The notes under the pieces were generated by a model. That model searched no databases and was not told where the DNA came from. It was given only the letters and a program-made list of their open reading frames with translations. Position numbers and translations under genes: made by a program. A stretch of DNA of 48,413 nucleotides from Thermodesulfobacteriaceae bacterium (GTDB taxonomy: Bacteria; Desulfobacterota; Thermodesulfobacteria; Thermodesulfobacteriales; Thermodesulfobacteriaceae): assembly GCA_025062245.1 (NCBI GenBank), contig JANXAD010000012.1, forward strand, positions 1 to 48,413, in the 5' to 3' direction. Of this stretch, positions 43,338 to 48,413 are shown piece by piece (positions within the stretch are counted from its first letter, which is position 1; every line of letters starts with the position of its first letter).

Positions 43338-43369
43338 ATAGGGAGTTAGGTCTTATCCTAACTCCCTAT
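43338..43369 (+). terminator. Hairpin after the small secreted protein gene
   Basis: A perfect 13-bp stem (ATAGGGAGTTAGG, loop TCTTAT, complement) begins 41 nt after the stop at 43297. Only a weak T run follows, so it may act as a terminator, as an RNA-stabilising 3' stem, or as a 5' element of the next gene. Confidence 0.6.
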
Positions 43370-43390
43370 ATTTAGTTAATCCTTTTAAAA

Positions 43391-43873
43391 ATGAGAAAAG
43401 GAATTTTTATTTTAATGATATTAGTAGTTTTTTTATCAGGCTTTAAAAATGAAGTTACTGCTTTTGATTTTTCTTTTTATACTTACGATGGAAAAAAATA
43501 TTCTCTTTCTAATTTTAGAAACAAATTTTTACTAATAAACTTTTTCACCAGTTATTGTCAACCCTGCATTCTGGAATTAAAGGTTTTGAAACAAATTAAC
43601 GAACGTTGTGGTGATAAAAACATGCAAATTATTTCCTTTATGATAGATAAAGAAGGAATTCCTCTGCTTTCTAAGATTGTTTCCTCAAGAGGTTTAAACT
43701 ACTTGATAGGATTGGCAGACTCCCAAGTACTCAAAAATTTTCCAGATTTATCTACCACACCTACTACCTACTTGATAGATAAAACGGGACAGAGATTAGA
43801 AAAGTTAGTAGGATATAAGAATTATAATGGTTTCTTAGAGATTCTTAATAAATATCAAATTTGTAAAAATTAA
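43391..43873 (+). CDS. TlpA/ResA-like periplasmic thioredoxin
   Basis: 160 residues with a signal peptide (1-24, hydrophobic 4-17). The thioredoxin fold shows FTSYCQPCILELKVLKQI with a CxxC active site (Cys57 and Cys60 region) and the cis-Pro loop STTPTTYLIDKTGQ. The Tyr-Cys-Gln-Pro-Cys active site fits extracytoplasmic reductases used in cytochrome c maturation or peroxide/disulfide handling. No Shine-Dalgarno is visible before the ATG. It ends tail to tail with selD, sharing 4 nt. A role with c-type cytochromes is an inference. Confidence 0.85.
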   Translation: MRKGIFILMILVVFLSGFKNEVTAFDFSFYTYDGKKYSLSNFRNKFLLINFFTSYCQPCILELKVLKQINERCGDKNMQIISFMIDKEGIPLLSKIVSSRGLNYLIGLADSQVLKNFPDLSTTPTTYLIDKTGQRLEKLVGYKNYNGFLEILNKYQICKN

Positions 43874-44919
43874 GGTAATACCTCTATATAAGGTTCTCCT
43901 TCTTTAACTTCTCCGATTAAATTTATAGAAAGACCTCTTTCTTTAGCTTTTTCTTCAAAAAGAATTCTTTTTTCTTGAGGAACGGATATCAAAAAACCTC
44001 CAGAAGTTTGAGCATCAGCTAAGATGAAAAGATCTTCTTCTGACACTTGAGGATTAATTTTTAAAAGATTTTTGCAAAAATTAAGGTTATAATAGTCTCC
44101 TTCTGGGATAATTCCCATCCTTATAAATTCTTTGGCTTCTTTAAAATAGGGAACCTTTGAAGCATAAAGAAGTATAGTTTTTTTGCTGGCTAAAGCCATC
44201 TCTAAAGCATGCCCTAAAAGGCCAAAGCCTGTAATATCGGTTGCTCCTTTAAGTTCTAACTCTAACATTACTTCAGAGACTCTATTATTAAGTTCCGTCA
44301 TAATAGAAATCATTTGTTGATATACTTCAGATTGAGGCTGAATAAGCTTAGCTTTATAAGCTGTAAGAAGTATTCCTAAACCTAAGGGTTTGGTTAGATA
44401 AAGGAGATCTCCTGCTTTAGCTCCTTTATTAGTAATAATTTTATTTGGGTGAGCTATTCCGATTACTGCCAGTCCGTATTTAGGCTCTGGGTCATCCACA
44501 CTATGTCCACCTACAAGTAAAGCTCCAGCTTCTTTTATCTTAGAATAGCCTCCTTTTAAAATTTCTTTAAGGATTTCCTTAGAAAATCCTTTTTTTGGAA
44601 AGGAAATTAAATTTAAAGCTAAAAGAGGTTTGGCTCCACTTACATAAAGATCTGAAAGGGAATTAGCTACAGCAATTTGGCCAAAAACAAAGGGGTCATC
44701 TACTATTGGAGTAAAAAAGTCAACACTAAAGACTAAGGCTATCTCTGGAGTAAGTCTGTAGATAGCAGCATCAGCACCTTCTTCAAATCCTTGAAGAAGG
44801 TCAGGATGGGTTGGAACTTCAAGTTCCTTTAAAATCTCCACAAGAAACTCTTGTGGAAGTTTTGAAGCTCAACCTGCTGCCCTTACCATTTGGGTTAAAC
44901 TAATTTCTGGCACACTCAC
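43870..44919 (-). CDS. selD: Selenide, water dikinase (selenophosphate synthetase), selenocysteine-containing
   Basis: Read from GTG 44919 through TGA 44871-44869 as selenocysteine, the protein has 349 residues, the normal SelD length. It activates selenide with ATP to selenophosphate, the Se donor for selenocysteine and selenouridine. The N-terminus reads TQMVRAAGUASKLP: U17 occupies the catalytic Cys/Sec position, followed by the essential Lys20. ADAAIYRL, SVDFFTPIVDDPFVFG, ANSLSDLYVSGAKPL and GGHSVDDPEPKYGLAV are family motifs for ATP/metal binding. Starting at ATG 44841 would delete 26 residues including the catalytic site. GGGAG lies 6 nt before the GTG, which is inside the end of the mog gene (20-nt overlap), so it is coupled to it. 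A hairpin follows the TGA. The catalytic codon, start and hairpin agree; incorporation is not yet shown experimentally. Confidence 0.95.
44838..44856 (-). promoter_or_regulatory. Bacterial SECIS hairpin within selD
   Basis: On the minus strand CCACAAG (44856-44850), loop AGTTT and CTTGTGG (44844-44838) form a perfect 7-bp stem, extendable by U-A and U-G pairs. It begins 12 nt after the TGA, the spacing expected for a bacterial SECIS, and the small apical loop contains GU as SelB-binding loops do. It overlaps the codons after U17. Confidence 0.85.
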
Positions 44920-45391
44920 TTGAATCTCCCTTTATTTTAGAAACAGCGTGTTTGATAATTTCTATTAAGTAGGGAAAAATTTCTTCTATAGCTTTAGGAC
45001 TTCCTGGAAGGTTGATAATTAGGGTTTGTCCACGAATACCTGAAACTCCACGAGATAGCGCTGCAAAGGGAGTAGAAGGATAACTTATAAATCTTATATA
45101 CTCAGAAATCCCTGGAATCTCTTTTTCCAAGATTTCTTTAGTGGCCTCTGGAGTTACATCTCGAGGATAAACTCCTGTCCCTCCTGTAGTAATAATAACC
45201 TCAAGATGCTCTTTATCACACCAAGTAATTAAGGTATTTATAATTTCTTCTTTTTCATCAGGAATCACCTGATATCTTTTTAAAACCCATCCTAGTTTTT
45301 CTATACTTTCTTTAAGAATCTTTCCAGAAAGATCTTCCCTTTCGCCCTTACTTCCTCTATCACTTATAGTTAATATTCCTACTCTAATCAT
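44900..45391 (-). CDS. mog: MogA/MoaB-family molybdopterin biosynthesis protein
   Basis: 163 residues. The family adenylylates molybdopterin (MogA) before molybdate insertion. Motifs: ILTISDRGSKGEREDLSG (6-23), VIITTGGTGVYPRDVTPEAT (65-84) with the catalytic Asp-containing TGGTG loop, and LIINLPGSPKAIEEIF. TGGTG and RDVTPEAT support a molybdopterin-binding enzyme; MogA and MoaB cannot be separated by eye. It overlaps the EF-G-like gene by 4 nt and selD by 20 nt, so Mo cofactor and Se supply are cotranscribed, as needed for selenocysteine formate dehydrogenases. Confidence 0.88.
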   Translation of the reverse strand: MIRVGILTISDRGSKGEREDLSGKILKESIEKLGWVLKRYQVIPDEKEEIINTLITWCDKEHLEVIITTGGTGVYPRDVTPEATKEILEKEIPGISEYIRFISYPSTPFAALSRGVSGIRGQTLIINLPGSPKAIEEIFPYLIEIIKHAVSKIKGDSSECARN

Positions 45392-47364
45392 TTCTCACTA
45401 GTTTCGGAAGCTGCTTTAGCTTCAGCTATAATTTTTTCTGCGATAAAAGGTGGAACTTCTTCATAATGAGAAAATCTACTTACGAATCTCCCTCTTCCTG
45501 CTGTAAAACCATGTAAGGTTATTACATAATCTTGAACTTCTGCCATAGGAGCAAGAGCTCTAATTTTAGTATATTTTCTCTCCTTATCAATACTTAAAAC
45601 CCTTCCTCTTCTAGCATTAAGATCTCCGATTACATCTCCTACATTTTCATCGGGAACCCAAATTTCTAATTCTAAGTAAGGTTCTAAAAGAATAGGGTCT
45701 GCCTGTTCAAGTCCTTTTTTGAAACAGTGAAAAGCTGCAATTTGAAAGGCTAAATCTGAAGAATCAACTTCATGGGATTTACCATCATAAAATTGAACTT
45801 TAACATCTACTACGGGATATTTAGCTAAAATGCCTTTAGTCATAGCTTCCTTTACACCCTTTTCTACTGCTGGAACAAAATTTCGAGGAACATTCATTCC
45901 TGTTAAAGTTTCTAAAAATTCAAATCCCTTCCCTCTTTCTAAAGGAAAGAGATTAAAATGCACCTCAGCAAATTGTCCCCTTCCTCCGCTTTGTTTCTTG
46001 TGTCTATAAATAACACTTTGAACAGACTTTCGAATGGTTTCTCTATAAGGAATTTTAGGAACGCTTGTTTTTACCTTAACTCCATATTTTTCTCTTAATT
46101 TCTCTATGGTTTTATCTATATGGGTTTTTCCTATACCAGAAATTAGAAGTTCACGAGTTTCTTCATCTCTTCTAAAAATCAAAGAAGGATCTTCCTCTTT
46201 AAGTTTAGCAATAGCTGCGCTAATTTTATCTTCGTCTGCTCTGGTTTCTGGATGTAAAGCTAAGGTAAGCATAGTAAAAGGCATCTCAGGAACTTTAAAA
46301 GCCTCCTTTATAGAATTGGAAGAAAAGGTAGTTCCAGTTTTTAAAATCTCTACTTTAGCAAAAACTATAATTTCTCCCTCAAAAACCTCTTTGGTTTGCT
46401 GAAGAGAGTCTCCCTTAGGAATAAAAATTTGAGTATATTTTTCTTCCTGTCCATCTGCAGTGTAAACCATACCATCAGAAGTAAACTTTCCTGCATAAAT
46501 TCTTCCATAAGAAAGTTTTCCTGCATAAGGATCTATATAATTTTTAAAAATAAATCCTATGGAAGGAACTGAAAGGTTTTCTTTTTCTAACTTCCTCTTA
46601 TAAGAAGGCGTAAGTTCAATTATTTGATTTAAAAAGGAAATTAAACCCCAATTACTCTCTGCAGAACCCATAAAAACAGGAGCTACTTTCCCACTAATAA
46701 TCCCTTCTTTAAGTCCCTCTAAAATCTCTTCCTCAGTTAAAGTTCCCTCCTCCAAATATTTTTCTAATAATTCATCTTTTCCTTCCGCTGAAATCTCAAT
46801 TAAAGTTTCTTTTAAAGGTTTTATTTGAGATTTTAAATTTTCAGAAAGTTCTTCAAACTTAAGTTTAATCCCATCTTCTATAACTTTTTGTTCTTTAATT
46901 ATGTCCACTAACAAAGGAGTTGAGTTTTGCAAACCTAAAAATTGTATTAAATGGGCTTGAGAAATTTCTAAATTATTTTTTAAATCTACTAAAACCTGAT
47001 TTAAATTAGCTTTTTCATGGTCTAATTTATTAATAAAAATGGCTAAAGGAAGATTGTATTCTTGAGCAATTTCAAAGGCTCTAATTACCTGATACTTTAA
47101 AGAAGCTGAAGCATCTATCACTAAAACACCCATATCTGCTGCGTTAATGGCCCATATTACCTCTCCAATAAAATTTTCATCTCCAGGAGTATCTAAAAGA
47201 TAAATAGGTATATTTTTATATTTCAATCCATAAGTTTTTAAGTAGGTAGTACTTTCTTTTTTACTACTTTTAAGCGATTCTCCACAGAGTTTACATAAAT
47301 TCTCTAATAAGGTGGTCTTTCCACCTTCACTTTGGCCTAAAAAAGCTAAAACCTTAGGTTCCAT
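45388..47364 (-). CDS. EF-G-like translation GTPase (EF-G paralogue)
   Basis: 658 residues, about 35 shorter than canonical EF-G. G1 reads GQSEGGKTT (10-18) rather than GHIDAGKTT, G3 is DTPGDENF (58-65) and G4 NKLD (112-115). Switch I is short (TTYLKTYGLKYK). Domain II (about 265-345), domain III, domain IV (YRHKKQSGGRGQFAEV..., about 440-560) and domain V (LELEIWVPDENVGDVIGDLNARRGRVLSI) follow in order. Domain IV tip HGFTAGRGRFVSRFSHYEEVPP is present. It is the divergent 'EF-G-like' paralogue found in many thermophiles, role unknown, probably ribosomal. It is not SelB, since it lacks the C-terminal winged helices. First gene of a three-gene transcript with mog and selD. GGGGAGGA precedes the start. 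Confidence 0.88.
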   Translation of the reverse strand: MEPKVLAFLGQSEGGKTTLLENLCKLCGESLKSSKKESTTYLKTYGLKYKNIPIYLLDTPGDENFIGEVIWAINAADMGVLVIDASASLKYQVIRAFEIAQEYNLPLAIFINKLDHEKANLNQVLVDLKNNLEISQAHLIQFLGLQNSTPLLVDIIKEQKVIEDGIKLKFEELSENLKSQIKPLKETLIEISAEGKDELLEKYLEEGTLTEEEILEGLKEGIISGKVAPVFMGSAESNWGLISFLNQIIELTPSYKRKLEKENLSVPSIGFIFKNYIDPYAGKLSYGRIYAGKFTSDGMVYTADGQEEKYTQIFIPKGDSLQQTKEVFEGEIIVFAKVEILKTGTTFSSNSIKEAFKVPEMPFTMLTLALHPETRADEDKISAAIAKLKEEDPSLIFRRDEETRELLISGIGKTHIDKTIEKLREKYGVKVKTSVPKIPYRETIRKSVQSVIYRHKKQSGGRGQFAEVHFNLFPLERGKGFEFLETLTGMNVPRNFVPAVEKGVKEAMTKGILAKYPVVDVKVQFYDGKSHEVDSSDLAFQIAAFHCFKKGLEQADPILLEPYLELEIWVPDENVGDVIGDLNARRGRVLSIDKERKYTKIRALAPMAEVQDYVITLHGFTAGRGRFVSRFSHYEEVPPFIAEKIIAEAKAASETSEK

Positions 47365-47424
47365 TATATCCTCCCCTCTTTAAAAAATTTTAAAATTAAC
47401 CGTTATAATTTTAACTTTAAATTT

Positions 47425-47798
47425 TTACTTTCCAAGTTTTTGTATGAGACCATAGGATTGGGGACTGGGTATTATTTCTATAAATTCTTCACCATAACAT
47501 CTTAAAGGCAGCTTATTATTTAAATCATAAGGCCCCTCTCCTCATTCTACTATCTCAAATAAGCCATTAATTTCCTGTTTAAGGCCTCTAAATCCCCTAA
47601 CAGCTCCTCTTCTTCCTATACTCCCTCTATGAGATGCTCTTTTAATTCAGTGCCATATTTATCGTGAAACTTTATAACTTTAAGCCTAAGGAGAACCTCT
47701 TCTTTTGAGAAAGCTTCTTTTATAACCCTTAGTCTTTCTAACCTTTTAGCCTCTTTGATAAGATTAAGAGAAATAGAGAAACACGAATAGATCCTTAC
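47425..47798 (-). pseudogene. Decayed small genes (antitoxin-like and partner fragment)
   Basis: On the minus strand 47798-47642 is open and reads LIKEAKRLERLRVIKEAFSK, then EEVLLRLKVIKFHDKYGTEL. After the A5 run near 47640 the family-like sequence continues only in another frame (KEHLIEGV, stop, EEEELLGDLEALNRKLMAYLR), which indicates a frameshift and stop. A second fragment ending TAA at 47427-47425 reads KLPLRCYGEEFIEIIPSPQS plus a short tail. The first piece resembles small antitoxin-like proteins next to DUF6516-type toxins in thermophiles, and the second could be the tail of the partner; this rests on recall. The gap 47365-47982 has no other gene I can support. Confidence 0.5.
47672..47708. 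repeat. Dispersed repeat, copy 2 (pairs with 12681-12716)
   Basis: 37 bp nearly identical to 12681-12716 (one substitution, one indel). It lies within the decayed antitoxin-like frame and encodes SKEEVLLRLK on the minus strand, so it marks a second copy of the same former gene. Confidence 0.75.
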
Positions 47799-47939
47799 TT
47801 AAAGATAATTTTTCGTTTTTGATTTTACTACCTTTTTATTTTCCCCAGGGAGATAGAACTTATACAGGTATGGGGGTAGAACTTTTACATATTTCTCGCT
47901 GATTTTCCGATAGAACTCCAAAAAAGGTCTCTCAAACAT
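47799..47939 (-). CDS. Small ORF, 46 residues, possible fragment
   Basis: An ATG at 47939 opens a 46-codon frame (MFERPFLEFYRKISEKYVKV, then LPPYLYKFYLPGENKK...) that ends at TAA 47801-47799, just before the decayed frame. The composition looks coding but there is no Shine-Dalgarno and no family I recognise. It may be the start of the gene whose later part is now eroded, or a remnant. Confidence 0.35.
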   Translation of the reverse strand: MFERPFLEFYRKISEKYVKVLPPYLYKFYLPGENKKVVKSKTKNYL

Positions 47940-47982
47940 TGTTATTTATTGACTTTCAATTTTTGACTTATTTTAAAAATAT

Positions 47983-48413
47983 TTAGCAAACCTCTACTCT
48001 ATTTTTACCTCTACTTTTGGCTTTATATAAAGCTTGGTCAGCTAAATTTATAAGCTCCTCTAAATTAGCTTCAGGATGCAAAGAAAGAGAAGTTACCCCA
48101 AAACTGGCTGTTATTTTAAGATTCTCTAAAGTAAGTTCTTCTATAGCCTTTCTAATTTCTTCTGCTCTTTTTGAAGCATTCTCCACATTACAATAACTCA
48201 AAATAATAAGAAACTCTTCCCCTCCATATCTTATAAGAAAATCCCCTGGTCTAATTTTCTGAGAAAGTAAATAACCCATTTTTTTTAATACAAAATCACC
48301 TACAATGTGCCCATGTTGGTCATTAATAGTTTTAAAATTGTCTATGTCAACCATAATGAAACTTAAGTCAAATCCGTGTTTCTTAGCCTTCTCAAATTCC
48401 TTTAAAACAAATT
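47983..48413 (-). CDS. GGDEF-domain diguanylate cyclase (partial; N-terminus beyond right edge)
   Basis: The frame is open at base 48413 and ends at 47983, giving about 143 residues. An ATG at 48354 is internal to the domain: the upstream residues FVLKEFEKAKKHGFDLSFIMVDIDNFKTINDQ belong to the GGDEF fold. Substrate motifs FKTINDQHGHIVGD and the active site RYGGEEFLII are intact, so GTP to cyclic di-GMP synthesis is expected. RPGD sits five residues before GGEEF, matching the RxxD inhibitory site for product feedback. The sensor domain, if any, lies beyond the right edge. Confidence 0.92.
   Translation of the reverse strand, partial: FVLKEFEKAKKHGFDLSFIMVDIDNFKTINDQHGHIVGDFVLKKMGYLLSQKIRPGDFLIRYGGEEFLIILSYCNVENASKRAEEIRKAIEELTLENLKITASFGVTSLSLHPEANLEELINLADQALYKAKSRGKNRVEVC

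Noticed and set aside
43870-44841. selD starting at ATG 44841
   Set aside because: It would remove the catalytic Cys/Sec and Lys segment; the frame continues upstream through a TGA to a GTG with a good ribosome site.
45388-47364. SelB
   Set aside because: The domain order is that of EF-G (domains III to V) and the C-terminal winged helices of SelB are absent.
47425-47798. Stops in the remnant read as recoded codons
   Set aside because: They include TAG and TAA and go with a frameshift, so decay is the simpler explanation.

Overview
The window is AT-rich, gene-dense bacterial chromosome. It encodes an outer-membrane porin, LpxK (lipid A), L-ring and P-ring flagellar proteins and a lipoprotein signal peptidase, so the cell is Gram-negative and flagellated. 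The Lys/Glu/Ile-rich proteins, a siroheme decarboxylase of the alternative heme route, a PurS-PurL fusion, an EF-G-like GTPase and a selenocysteine-type selD fit an anaerobic thermophile of the Thermodesulfobacteriota (Thermodesulfobacterium-like). That placement is an inference; no rRNA is present to confirm it.

Layout. 1-790 (minus): 5' part of a PilM-like type IV pilus gene running off the left edge. 791-1378: gene-poor, with a 280-bp inverted-repeat relic of an insertion element. 1379-3137 (plus): a coiled-coil protein with eleven 21-bp repeats, queF, and an Ahb-type siroheme decarboxylase. 12389-3147 (minus): a tight chain purL(S-L fusion)-hisD-pfk-ftsH-FG-GAP protein with short overlaps between the last four genes. 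12390-12874: decayed sequence. 12875-22750 (plus): ileS, lspA, a TPR/zinc-knuckle membrane protein, a pabB-pabC fusion, a leuB-like dehydrogenase, uvrC. 22884-24191 (plus): a porin with a near-consensus promoter. 33156-24194 (minus): flagellar operon flgF-flgG-flgA-flgH-flgI-flgJ-flgN-flgK-flgL with a 1072-residue FlgK. 36249-33464 (minus): trkA-trkH potassium uptake. 36549-40466 (plus): FmdB-type zinc ribbon, hemC, cobA-hemD fusion, tyrS. 40452-40958 (minus): HIT protein. 41060-43873 (plus): flippase-like membrane protein, lpxK, a small secreted Lys-rich protein, a TlpA-like thioredoxin. 47364-43870 (minus): EF-G-like GTPase, a MogA/MoaB-type molybdopterin protein, and selD. 47425-47939: decayed genes. 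47983-48413 (minus): GGDEF domain entering from the right edge.

The main find is selD. A naive reading starts it at 44841 and loses the catalytic N-terminus. The frame extends upstream to GTG at 44919 through an in-frame TGA (44871-44869) placed exactly at the catalytic Cys/Sec position, and a perfect 7-bp hairpin lies 12 nt after the TGA. The selenophosphate synthetase is therefore itself a selenoprotein, cotranscribed with a molybdenum-cofactor gene.

Functional themes: tetrapyrrole supply (hemC, cobA-hemD, and the Ahb protein 34 kb away, together implying heme from siroheme), selenium and molybdenum cofactors, motility, and envelope biogenesis. The non-coding gaps hold eroded small genes, two of which share a nearly identical 36-37-bp core.
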